A stretch of 64,000 bases of DNA, taken from NCBI GenBank assembly GCA_013397435.1, contig VZRG01000754.1, positions 1 through 64,000 of the forward strand, in the 5' to 3' direction. The notes beneath the pieces were generated by a model, which was given only the letters and a program-made list of their open reading frames with translations, made no database searches and had not been told where the DNA came from. Both the position numbers and the translations under genes were made by a program. Below, one piece after another: positions 36,801-44,100 of this stretch (the stretch's first letter is position 1; the number at the start of each line of letters is the position of its first letter). Source of the DNA: Erythrocercus mccallii (Eukaryota > Chordata > Aves > Passeriformes > Dicruridae).

Positions 36801-37349
36801 GTAGATGTCCATACTCCATGGTACATTTTTGTATTGAAGCCTATTTGAGATGCATCTTCCTGTCCGCAGGCACTTGTTCCCAGAAACGTTTTCCTCCAGC
36901 TCTGTTCTTAAGTCAACAGACAATGTAATGTATTGTAGATAGAAAGTTTTGAAAATTTGAGAGGTTTTTTTAAAGTTGGAACCACCTTCAGGGTTAGCCT
37001 TTCTTGAGTAGGGTGTTGGACACAAGGAGCTCAGTGGACCCCATCACATCTAGGTTATTCTTTTGCATGTCATCTGATGTTGCATAATGTAAATTCCAGC
37101 ATGCCTGCATGTCAGCTTATCTCAGCACTTAGGGGAAGTAAAGAATCAGAGCTGACTTTTCGAGTTTTTCCTCAAGCTTTATATGGTAATATGTTGGTTG
37201 TTTTTTCTTTGTTTTTTTTTTTTTTCCAATATTTCCTAGTTAAAGTCTGGAAGAGAAAACTTGAAGAAGAATATAACCCATATGCTCTGGAATTGGAAAA
37301 GAGTGCAACTGCTGACATTGCAATACTGAATTTGGAAGACCATCAGTAA
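12613..37349 (+). CDS. SECISBP2: SECISBP2 (SBP2), SECIS-binding protein 2 (18 coding exons)
   Basis: Eighteen exons joined in phase give 2529 nt and 842 codons, against about 854 residues in human as I recall it. SBP2 binds the SECIS hairpin in the 3' UTR of selenoprotein mRNAs and, with eEFSec and the ribosome, allows UGA to be read as selenocysteine. Visible parts: a variable N-terminal half beginning MSAERRPRSGRGGE-GIKLSAEVKPFVP; an 11-lysine run at residues 315-325 (nuclear/nucleolar-type basic motif); a conserved SECIS-interaction segment, PHNPLDSSAPL to PLKKIILKE (about 494-529); and the L7Ae-type RNA-binding domain (about 614-735, DYCSQVLSKEVD to GIFSYDGAQ). The C-terminus is NLEDHQ. 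Exon 10 is not expected from human. All introns are GT-AG. Species-level exon use needs RNA evidence. Confidence 0.95.
12655..13783 (+). other. SECISBP2: SECISBP2 intron 1
   Basis: GC-rich at its 5' end (CpG island shore), then AT-rich. An open frame at 12854-13198 has no splice or homology support. Confidence 0.7.
13784..13929 (+). CDS. SECISBP2: SECISBP2 coding exon 2
   Basis: Acceptor TTTCTCAG|GGC, donor TAA|GTATGT. Encodes GIKLSAEVKPFVPKHAAV onward to EPSLD (residues 15-63), closely matching the conserved SBP2 N-terminal block (VAWSEPSEACVFP, YPFVQEP). The frame stays open into the intron for another 320 bases by chance. Confidence 0.92.
13930..15774 (+). other. SECISBP2: SECISBP2 intron 2
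   Basis: AT-rich, no repeat or RNA gene recognised. Confidence 0.6.
15775..15967 (+). CDS. SECISBP2: SECISBP2 coding exon 3
   Basis: Acceptor after a TTTCTTTCTC tract (ATCACATAG|T), donor AAG|GTGAGC. Residues 63-127 include SYSPDVVANVYPVAGSQYQ, alignable to the human YSPY...NVYSVPGSQY block. The bird version is shorter than human, which has extra residues here. Confidence 0.88.
15968..17958 (+). other. SECISBP2: SECISBP2 intron 3
   Basis: AT-rich with a T9 tract near 16330. No feature recognised. Confidence 0.6.
17959..18088 (+). CDS. SECISBP2: SECISBP2 coding exon 4
   Basis: Acceptor ATACTTGCAG|CAG (a tandem CAG, so use of 17962 would drop one Gln), donor CCAG|GTATGA. Residues 128-171, charged (KEGEKKLDKKKHDGG). 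Confidence 0.85.
18089..18498 (+). other. SECISBP2: SECISBP2 intron 4
   Basis: Short intron; no feature recognised. Confidence 0.6.
18499..18653 (+). CDS. SECISBP2: SECISBP2 coding exon 5
   Basis: Acceptor TTTATTTAG|AC, donor CTG|GTAGGT. Residues 171-222, including PTFEASILDFHKSQS, equivalent to the human FEFTTLDFPELQ block. Confidence 0.88.
18654..19763 (+). other. SECISBP2: SECISBP2 intron 5
   Basis: No repeat recognised. A perfect 7-bp stem with a 4-base loop (GGATAGC-CCAT-GCTATCC) lies at about 18720-18737 with no evident role. Confidence 0.5.
19764..19851 (+). CDS. SECISBP2: SECISBP2 coding exon 6
   Basis: Acceptor ATTTTGCAG|GAA, donor AGGG|GTAAGT. Residues 223-252, Ser/Asp-rich and weakly conserved; supported by phase continuity and strong splice sites. 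Confidence 0.8.
20105..20990 (-). mobile_element. CR1 retrotransposon 3' part
   Basis: On the minus strand the order is RT-end, then GGGCCCCTCACTACAAGAAG, then the CTGAGGGAGCTGGGGC block, then the lead-in to the terminal repeats (complement of CTAAACCATGTCCTTAAGTG at the left end). Frame remnants such as the TTRRTLQCWSMSREGQWRW stretch are visible, broken by stops. Antisense to SECISBP2. Confidence 0.88.
21699..22358 (+). mobile_element. ERVL-type LTR, degenerate
   Basis: Starts TGTAGCAGTTTCTGGTGGGTTGAC, contains GGACAGCAGAAGAAAATAAG, ACAAAACAGACTTAAT and a TTTATTGACAATTAAGATA stretch, and ends near CTACCAAAATTTAGCC...AAACCC. This order matches, from memory, a common bird ERVL LTR. No target duplication could be found and both ends are approximate. 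Confidence 0.6.
22989..23122 (+). CDS. SECISBP2: SECISBP2 coding exon 7
   Basis: Acceptor TTTCCTGAAG|CA, donor AAG|GTACTT. Residues 252-296 (PHVSWAVVLSQPPKKIVPSP), weakly conserved but phase-consistent. Confidence 0.83.
23123..23634 (+). other. SECISBP2: SECISBP2 intron 7
   Basis: No feature recognised. Confidence 0.6.
23635..23793 (+). CDS. SECISBP2: SECISBP2 coding exon 8, lysine-rich
   Basis: Acceptor ATTTTGTAG|CAG, donor GAG|GTAAAC. Residues 297-349 contain 11 consecutive lysines (315-325) coded by mixed AAG/AAA, then LKSPTDVERPER and the conserved IIQEPPKIE block (human VQEPPRIE). The lysine run is longer than the human equivalent and fits a nuclear/nucleolar targeting and RNA-contact role. 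Confidence 0.92.
24539..24910 (+). mobile_element. probable solo LTR
   Basis: Shows LTR-like core signals in order: TATATAAAGG at 24831-24840 then AATAAA at 24854-24859 only 14 bases later, preceded by purine-rich repeats (GTTAAGTTCTGTTAAG). Begins near TGTTAAAGTGTTACAGG. No target duplication was identified, so the limits and family are uncertain. Confidence 0.5.
25395..25455. repeat. AT-rich simple repeat
   Basis: Imperfect repetition of TATATGCTAATA-type units within an almost pure A/T tract. Likely length-variable. Confidence 0.7.
26089..26190 (+). CDS. SECISBP2: SECISBP2 coding exon 9
   Basis: Acceptor TTTGTTTAG|GAT, donor GAA|GTAAGT. Residues 350-383: DVEEFPHLAAASDRRNR, matching human DAEEFPNLAVASERRDR. 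Confidence 0.93.
26191..27512 (+). other. SECISBP2: SECISBP2 intron 9
   Basis: Dominated by the reverse-strand CR1 at 26865-27428, which ends about 85 bases before the next candidate exon. Confidence 0.6.
26865..27428 (-). mobile_element. CR1 retrotransposon fragment, old
   Basis: Minus-strand reading shows the CR1 3' domain: complement of TTTTCCAGGCTGAACAGCC, then the complement of CTTGCACTTGGC...GAACTTCATGAG, up to the RT-end segment near GTGAAGGTGCACTTG. Many substitutions. Limits approximate. Confidence 0.8.
27513..27632 (+). CDS. SECISBP2: SECISBP2 coding exon 10, candidate extra exon
   Basis: 120 nt, phase 0 at both ends, no stop: IHLPEEPCDSLSPSLDETP... to ERKKTQ (residues 384-423). 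Good sites: acceptor TTTAAATTTCTAAG|ATC with a pyrimidine-rich tract, donor CAG|GTCAGTG. Human SECISBP2 as I recall it runs directly from exon 9 to the next exon, so this is either a bird/reptile-specific exon, an alternative cassette, or a chance frame. It lies 85 bases after a CR1. Confidence 0.65.
27633..28802 (+). other. SECISBP2: SECISBP2 intron 10
   Basis: No repeat or gene recognised. Confidence 0.55.
28803..28935 (+). CDS. SECISBP2: SECISBP2 coding exon 11
   Basis: Acceptor CTTGTTCAG|GAA, donor TCAG|GTATTG. Residues 424-468, containing KKSQIPVQLDLGGMLAVLE, one of the best-conserved SBP2 segments, and KQSPKPVVFS. Confidence 0.95.
28936..31404 (+). other. SECISBP2: SECISBP2 intron 11
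   Basis: AT-rich. A short direct repeat (AGATAGATAATACTGGTAAA...) is present at about 30233-30275. No mobile element recognised. Confidence 0.55.
31405..31574 (+). CDS. SECISBP2: SECISBP2 coding exon 12, SECIS-interaction segment
   Basis: Acceptor AAATCTCAG|TT, donor AAG|GTTGTT. Residues 468-524 include MPHNPLDSSAPLVKKGKQRE (493-512) and KRPTPLKK, the conserved region upstream of the RNA-binding domain that contacts SECIS/ribosome. Confidence 0.95.
31575..32325 (+). other. SECISBP2: SECISBP2 intron 12
   Basis: No feature recognised. Confidence 0.55.
32326..32464 (+). CDS. SECISBP2: SECISBP2 coding exon 13
   Basis: Acceptor ATATTTTTAG|ATT, donor GCAG|GTATCT. Begins IILKEREQRKQ (from residue 525), completing the SECIS-interaction motif, then a variable acidic linker. 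Confidence 0.93.
32465..32904 (+). other. SECISBP2: SECISBP2 intron 13
   Basis: No feature recognised. Confidence 0.55.
32905..33034 (+). CDS. SECISBP2: SECISBP2 coding exon 14
   Basis: Acceptor TACATGATAG|CT, donor AGAGA|GTAAGT. Residues 571-614; ends LPKIHSRNFR, matching human FPKIHSRRFR, and splits the next Asp codon with exon 15. Confidence 0.92.
33035..34776 (+). other. SECISBP2: SECISBP2 intron 14
   Basis: Contains the candidate cryptic exon at 33389-33455 and a TA-rich stretch at about 34465-34530. No mobile element recognised. Confidence 0.55.
33389..33455 (+). other. SECISBP2: candidate cryptic/poison exon in SECISBP2 intron 14
   Basis: 67 nt bounded by a strong acceptor (GGTTTTCTACTGCCAG) and donor AAG|GTAATA, open in the frame entering from exon 14 (PNGKNVKKPDDIFMLWLSK). 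Its length is not a multiple of three, so inclusion would put exon 15 out of frame and reach a TAG within seven codons, predicting decay of the mRNA. Confidence 0.35.
34777..34997 (+). CDS. SECISBP2: SECISBP2 coding exon 15, L7Ae RNA-binding domain part 1
   Basis: Acceptor TTTTCTTCCAG|T, donor AAGG|GTAAAT. Residues 614-688, DYCSQVLSKEVDSCVTDLL to VIISPNCEKIQSKG, nearly identical to mammalian SBP2. This is the kink-turn-binding L7Ae fold. Confidence 0.97.
34998..35723 (+). other. SECISBP2: SECISBP2 intron 15
   Basis: No feature recognised. Confidence 0.55.
35724..35878 (+). CDS. SECISBP2: SECISBP2 coding exon 16, L7Ae domain part 2
   Basis: Acceptor GTCTGCTGCAG|GT, donor CAG|GTAAGC. Residues 688-739: GLDETLHNIIDCACEQNIPF, NRKALGRCVNKAVPVSVVG. 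The Gly-Gly-Leu-Asp motif spans the exon 15/16 junction. Confidence 0.97.
35879..36308 (+). other. SECISBP2: SECISBP2 intron 16
   Basis: No feature recognised. Confidence 0.55.
36309..36510 (+). CDS. SECISBP2: SECISBP2 coding exon 17
   Basis: Acceptor ATTGCCATAG|GAC, donor TACA|GTAAGT. Residues 740-807: DHFHRMVQLTTEARKAYKDM, then an acidic variable stretch. Confidence 0.94.
36511..37239 (+). other. SECISBP2: SECISBP2 intron 17
   Basis: Ends in a long T-rich tract before the last acceptor. No other feature. Confidence 0.55.
37240..37349 (+). CDS. SECISBP2: SECISBP2 coding exon 18 with stop
   Basis: Acceptor AATATTTCCTAG|TT. Encodes IKVWKRKLEEEYNPYALELE to NLEDHQ (residues 807-842), alignable with the human C-terminus (EIWKKHLE...LELEES); TAA at 37347-37349. 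Confidence 0.94.
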
Positions 37350-38275
37350 ATCCAGATCCTGCTCTATTGGGCTTTTAATTTTTTTTCTGTTAGATCCCTA
37401 GGAAGAAGGTAGCAAAACAACATAATCTAAAGAAATACCTGAAATTAGCTAAGCAAATTGTTCTGAATCCCTACACTGGAGCACATGGGGCACTGGTTAA
37501 TGTTTTTATGTTCCATATGTTTCTCTCATTATTATAGCAGATGACAACAAATTGTTGCAGTCCCAAACCACTTGAACTGGCTTGGCATACTTTAACACTT
37601 TTATGGACTAGCATTGATTTCTTGGGGTAGAATATACCAAAAGAATGTGATAGAAAAACGATTTTCTTCTGGAGGAGATTCCTTGAGCCAAAAGGGGCTA
37701 AAGGAGAGTTGCCCTTAATTTTTAACTCCTGTATAAAAACCTTCAGCTGATGTTTGATTGTGGGTTTGTTCTTAGTTTTTCTTCTAAATAATGCTATCAA
37801 TGTCACTTTATTCTAGTCAGCAACAAATTAATTTGGGGCAGGTAGCTTGATTTAAACTAATTAAGGAAGGCCATGATGACAAAGTTCCAGTTAGCTCTTC
37901 TGTGTTGTTCTTTGGGGATCACAGATCAGGTGTGAAGGAGATAGCACAGACTACTAGGTCTGAAATTCCTGAAGTGAATGTGCTCTGTTTAGACTTTTTA
38001 TAAACTTGATGTTTCTGCTGCTACTGAGAGTAGTTTATCATACATCCTTCTTTGAAGTTAGAGGATATTGCAGGACAGCAAATGTGCTAGCCTGCTTATC
38101 TGTACCTGCTCCTTGCTGAGACACCTCATTCCTTCAGTTTGGGGTTGTGTTGATATATACATCTATGAGTTTTTGAGCAATCTCAGTTTGTATCTAAATA
38201 GAAAAGATTTATATCTTATAAGAAATGAGCTTTGTATCTTAGAGGAAATAAAATTTTAAAAACAAAATGTGCTTA
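37350..38275 (+). other. SECISBP2: SECISBP2 3' UTR
   Basis: AT-rich sequence from the stop to just past the AATAAA at 38247-38252. The poly(A) site is inferred to be about 15-25 bases after that signal. Confidence 0.7.
38247..38252 (+). terminator. SECISBP2: SECISBP2 poly(A) signal AATAAA
   Basis: Canonical hexamer about 900 bases after the stop, with TGTGC and GTGG-containing sequence downstream. Confidence 0.7.
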
Positions 38276-40009
38276 TAGTAGTGGTGGAGCACCTTAGTGG
38301 GAATGGCCTATATAAATACTGTTTTTTGAGGACAAGCCTAAAGAAAGTAATTGGAGAGATGCACATTAAACTTGTGTCAGCTTTGCTGAAAGGTGACACA
38401 TGCCGTGTGCTGCTCAGCATCTCTGCAGTGTGTCTGCAAGCACTTCACCATACTGAACATTTGTAGTGCAATACTTTGGAAAGTAGCTGCCTTGTGATGA
38501 TAGAAGTGTTATAAAAACTTCAAATAATTTTGAAATGTAAACAATTTTGTAGAATATAAATTGTATAAAATTGTTACAATATATTGATTCTATAAAGAAT
38601 GCATGTGACTTAAGTAAGTTTGTCTTGTGGGAATTTAGTGATAGTTGATATGTCACTTTTGGGAAAGAACATTGACAAGGGGAACCAGTTTTATGCTGAA
38701 ATGCTCCAGTTATGATGATCTTTTTTGCATTAGTTTCTTCTAATCTTATAAGGGAATTGGGGATGAAAGGGCCCAGTGAAAAATCACACTTTTGGCCAGT
38801 ATATCCCCTTGATGCAAAGGTAAGTTGTGATTTATTCATTTGTACCTATGCCACTTGGATACACATCTAAAATTCTGGAACTGCTAAACCCAGTCATTGC
38901 ATGGAATGAGGACCAGTTGATAAAGAAGTTTGGTTTTTAACCATGTTTTCTATTTTGTCTTAATGTAGAAGACTATAAAACTTCAGAAACATTATAGGTT
39001 GTTCACAATCTTAAGGACTTCTTTCCACTTCTTAAAGAGTATTAAAAATTTTACTATAAGGTGTGCAGCCATTGTTACTAATGCTGGTACAGAGATTTTT
39101 TTTTTTATTATTCCCCCCCAAAAAATTGAATTAAACAAAAAATTTGGCAATTTTTTACTACTTGCAGTAATGTTCTGCAGAAACAAAGCAAAGCTTAGCT
39201 ATGTCATCCATAACTGTGATGTGTCTTACTTTATATTCCCTCTCAGCTCCACAGAACTAAACTTAAATGTGCTCCAGATTGGTTGAACAAATGGAGGAGA
39301 GACAATTCAAGGAAAGTCTATTTATAGTTGTCCTGAGAACAAAAAAATTATGAAAACAAATGAGAGAAAAAATTATCTCTGGTGGTATCAGAAGTCTGCA
39401 TCAGCATTAGTGAAATGTCTATGTGAAAAACAGGGAAAATGGTTTAAGAAAAGTAGGGAAAAAATTAGTTTTCTCCCTGCAGGTGGTCTGATACTGAAAA
39501 AAAAAAGGGTCATTTAAGTCTTAGCATGAGGAGACTGCTTTCTTTAATGTGGGAAACACTGTAATTTAAATCTTACCAGTTAGAAGAGAACTTAGGGATG
39601 AGTATGAAGCTTCTGATACTGGTCAAAGCAGCTCTCTACCTGGGCTGATTGATTATTAGGAAGCATCTTACTTGCTTCCAGATTGTTGAAATCCATTGAG
39701 CAAATAATAGAGAAAATTTAATTAATACCTTAGACTTTTGTTTCTTAGATGCAGAAGGACAGAACTCTGAGCAGTAATGGCATTAGAACACTTTTACTGT
39801 GAATAGTGTAGGTCCTCATATTTTCAGTCTGCATTTGATCATCTTAAGGAATGGTCTTTGAATTCATTCAGCATAGAATTTTTAAGCTACATTATCTCAA
39901 ATATAGAAGAAGAATTTGCAAAAGCTAGAGTCTTCTTGCATACTTTGTAATGTATCTGTATTTTAAGCATTAGTCAGAACTTCTTTATTTGGTATAGAAA
40001 CTTTATTAC
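38276..40009. other. convergent intergenic gap, left part
   Basis: Unremarkable AT-rich DNA between the SECISBP2 3' end and the ERVL LTR. Open frames here are short and without splice support. Confidence 0.5.
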
Positions 40010-40542
40010 TGTCATGGTTTAAGCCCAGCCAGCAATCAGACACCACCCAGCCTTGCAAAGCAGAAGCAAATTGGAAGGGTAAAAGCCAGAAAACCTGTGG
40101 GTTAAGATGATGACAGTTGAATAGGAAAAGCAAAGCCATGCACTCAAGCAAAGCAAAACAAGGTATTCATTCAGTGCTTCCCATGGTCAGCCATCTCCAG
40201 GGGAGCAGGGCCCCATCACACAATGGTTACCTGGGAACACAAATGACATCACTCCATACATGCTCCCCTGCCTTTATATCCTAAGCATGATGTCACATGG
40301 TCTGGAATATCCCTTTGCTCAGCTGGGGTCACCTGTCCTGGCTGTGTCCCCTCCCAACCTCCCACGCACCCCCAAATTCCTTGCCATTGTGGCCGTGCAA
40401 AAAGCAGAAAAGGCATTGGCTCTCTGTGAGCCCTGCTCAGCAATAATAAAAACATCTCTCCATTATCAAACCTGAGTTCAGCACAAATCCAAAGCAGCCC
40501 CACACCAGCCACTGTGAAGAAAATTAACTCAAACCCAACACA
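40010..40542 (+). mobile_element. solo ERVL LTR with 5-bp target duplication
   Basis: Begins TGTCATGGTTTAAGCCCAGC and ends CCCAACACA; flanked by perfect ATTAC copies at 40005-40009 and 40543-40547. The start, the GATGTCACATGG...GGAATA core and the GTCACCTGTCCTGGCTGTGTCCC segment match a well-known bird ERVL LTR family. A TTTATAT box lies at 40273-40279 and AATAAA at 40445-40450. No internal region, so it is a product of LTR-LTR recombination. A 5-bp duplication is the ERVL norm. Confidence 0.92.
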
Positions 40543-40547
40543 ATTAC

Positions 40548-40815
40548 CAAAGGAAATATGTTTGAACAAATGAGCTTGGTGACACTAGAAAGGAATGCCC
40601 TTCAAAGCACTGGCAACATAAGGGTAAACACAGTAAAAGAAAAATAAATGTACAAGTTGAAATGCCTTTAAATAAATGTGATCCACATCTTAATTGCTAA
40701 ATCATATGCCAAGATCCTCAAGCCCAAAATAATCTGGTTGGCCTAATGAACTCAAACAGAAAACATCTTATTATATTGTTTGAACAGCACAAGTCTTGCT
40801 GAGACTACTTTTGTT
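40548..40815. other. convergent intergenic gap, right part
   Basis: Short gap between the LTR and the SEMA4D distal poly(A) signal; nothing recognised. Confidence 0.5.
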
Positions 40816-40816
40816 C

Positions 40817-40822
40817 TTTATT
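40817..40822 (-). terminator. SEMA4D: SEMA4D distal poly(A) signal (secreted form)
   Basis: TTTATT on +, AATAAA on -, 270 bases past the stop of the distal terminal exon. This would end the transcript of the secreted-type isoform, about 2.5 kb from the convergent SECISBP2 end. Confidence 0.6.
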
Positions 40823-41090
40823 AAGCTGAAATAGCTGACATCAGAAAACCAAAGATAGTTGCAGCATGGTATGGTGGTCTCTCTTCTACCACATAATTTA
40901 GCTTAGTTATTCTTTGGTGCAGTAAGAGTATCCCCTTCCGCTTCATGCTTCAGGTGATTCTCTTGAGTATCAGTTTTAATGTCCGCACTAACACTTGCAA
41001 AGACATCTCCAAATGCTGTAATATTAAGACTAACAGGTACTCTTTAACTTGCATACATTTCTCCTTCTAGCCTGTTCATTCCTTTGTCCA

Positions 41091-41117
41091 TTAGAGGCTG
41101 TTTCTCTTGCAGGTCTC
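41091..41117 (-). CDS. SEMA4D: SEMA4D secreted-type terminal exon D
   Basis: Minus strand: acceptor ATTCTTCTTCAG|GAG then ETCKRNSL and TAA (41091-41093). This aligns with the ESCSKDTL end of the short human isoform as I remember it. Enters in phase 0, matching exon C. Confidence 0.8.
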   Translation of the reverse strand, partial: ETCKRNSL

Positions 41118-44100
41118 CTGAAGAAGAATTTCAGAATGATGTGTTAATATCACTCTAAAAATGAAAATGGGGCTTAAGGTTGCCTATACTAACTGTTCCA
41201 CGGGCAGCAAACACATAGTACCTAAGGTTTTCAGAAGTGATCTTTGTTCTAATTGTTGGAAAAAATATTAATAGATGGGTATGGACTACTTTTTTTTTAA
41301 AAAAAGGTCAGATTTTATGGACAGTACCATTTATGAAGTCCAGTAGTCTCTGCAATCCAGTTAGTCTATGGAGGTATGAAATTGATCTACTCTATTCACT
41401 ATATAGAGACTTACTGTTTTGGGCAGGAAGAGAACTACTGACTGATGAGCACTTGGTTAGTGGACTGAAGGAACAAGCTGACATGACTGCAATGAATGTC
41501 ATACATAAAACAGACTGCTGAGAGGGTCAAGAATGATAACATGTACAGGAACACTGATCGTTTTGTTATATAAATACATGCAGTTGCAGAAGTGCAAGAG
41601 GCAGTTTATAAAAGTCTTACCCATGTTTTCCTCCAGTTTTGCATCATTTTGTCATGTTCACTGATGGCACTTCTCCAGGTATCAAATTCTTTGGTCCATG
41701 CATCCTGACTATCTGAGAATGGAAATGGGATGATTACATAATCATATAATGGCAGAAGTCAGTACCTGTCAGATTCAGGACTGCCTGTCCTGCACAAAAG
41801 GGGCTAGAAGGAACCCCTGTCCTGTCCTTCATTTCGCTCTACATCCTTTTATGTTATTTGGCAGTAAGTTCTGTTGAAATGGTTATGTCTCTTACACTGT
41901 GCAGCAAACTAAATAGCCTCCAGAGTAAACAGGTTTAGTGCCATTATCTCTGATTTGAGATCTAGAAGGTAGGACCTACAAATTATTGGTTCAAACCCAT
42001 CTAACAAGCACAGGAATGCTCCAGGTAGATCATGAGCCTGGGGAGAAGAGTGACATGTTGGAGAGGACCAGTTAACAGATGGACTGATGACATGATGGAC
42101 ATGTCCAGTTAGTGTTCTTCATTTTTCAGTAATCATAAGATCACAGGCTCAATCAGGAAAAGATGTCTTGAGTTCATCGCATCTAACCTAAGATCAAACA
42201 CTAGCTTGTCAACAGACTATGGCACCCAGCACCACATCCAGTCTTTCCTTAAACACCTCCAAGGACACTGACCCCCCACTTCCCTGGGCAGCCCATTCCA
42301 ATGTTTAATTATCCTTTCTCTGAACAATTCCTCCTAATGTCCAACCTAAACCTCCTCTGGCACAGCTTAAGCCTGGAAAGAGGCCTTGTCCTGGGAAAGA
42401 GGCTGACCCCCAGCTGACTGCACTCTCCTGTCAGGTGGTTGTGGACAGTGATTAGGTCACCCCTGAGCCTCCTTTGCTCCAGGCTAAACATCCCCAGCTT
42501 GCTCTGCTGTTACTTATAGGCATATATATACTTCTATAGCTCCAGACTCTTCATCAGATCTGTTGCCCTTCTCTGGACACATTCCAAGCATATCAACCTC
42601 ACACTCCATCATCTTCCTAAACTGAGGGGCCCAGAACTGGACAAAGAACTCAAGGTGAGACGTCACCAGTGCTGGGTACTGGGTACCATCACTGCTCCTG
42701 CTGGTCTCACCATTCCTGATCCAGGCCAGGATACCGTTTGCCTTCTTGGCCATCTGGGCACACTGCTGGCTCATGTTCAGCTGCTGTCACCAGTAGCCCC
42801 AGGTCCCTTTCTGCCTGGGCACTGTCCAGCCACACCGTCCCCAGCCTGTAGCACTGCAAGGGGTTGTTGTGGACAAAGTGCAGCCACAAAGCTTGGACTT
42901 GGTCAAGTTCAACAAGATCCGTACTTGGTCTTCTTGAACCTCATATTTCTGGATTTGGCCCATCAATCCAGCCTGTCCATGCCCCTCTGCAGAGCCCTCC
43001 TACTCTCCAACAGATCAACACTCCCCCCAAACTGGTATAATCTGCAAGTTTGCTGATGGACTCAATCCCCTCATTCAGATCATCAGTGAAGATTTTAATA
43101 GAGTACTGGCCTCAGCACAGATCCCTGAGGGACACCACTGGTGACAGGCTGCCAGCTGCATGCAGCACTGTTCACCACCACTCTCTGGGTCCAGTGAAAC
43201 ATCCTGGAGTCTGAGCCCAGACTATCAGACTCCTTTTGAGTTTCCTCAGGACTCAGCCCGATGGCAACTCAAGTGGAGAGAGACAGCTTTGATCTGTTGT
43301 CTGAAAAGTGATTTTAATAATACAAAATTAACAATAAGGTGGCCACTGTATTGGAGCGAAATGGATCAAGGCAGTACAAGAGGCAAAAGGTACGAGGCCA
43401 AAGGCCTGGTCCAGGCTCAGACAGGGGCACTTATGCACCCCGGTGTGGGTGGGGAGTTAAGGTGGGATCTGAGGGAAGGGTCCAGTGGGGGACAACCATT
43501 AGGAATATTAAAGTTCTTGCACCAAAAATCAACCTATGGGAACACAGAGAACTGAGAATTTTCTGGTAACCATTTGCGTAAGAAGAGTATGTCAATCAGC
43601 CTTTTGCTTATGGCACTGAGAATGGGGTGTCCCAAGGTATTTTTCCAGGGTTTTATCTTGTCCCAGGGAAACTGCCCTCTACAGCCCAGCCATGCAACCA
43701 GTTCTTAACACAGCACAGGGTGCTCCTGCCCAAGCCACGGGCTGCCAGCTTTTCCAGGAGTGTGCTGTGGGAGACAGTGTCAAAGGCCTTGCTGAAGTCC
43801 AGATAGGCAACATCCACAGCCTTTTCTGCATCCACCAGCAAATCACCCGGTTATAAAAGGAGATCAGGTTGGTCAAACACGACCTATCCCTCCTAAACCC
43901 ATGCTGGCTGGGTCTGATCCTTCAGCCATATGTTGATGCCACATAATTTCACTCAAAAGTTCCTTACACTTCTTTACATTGATAATTTAAGGAGGGCTAC
44001 ATTACTGCATCTTGGTCTATTTGCGAGCTTTTTTTGCAGAATATGACTAATGGTGACATTTTCTATTTATCTTTTGGGACACTAGCAACAGTCATTATGT

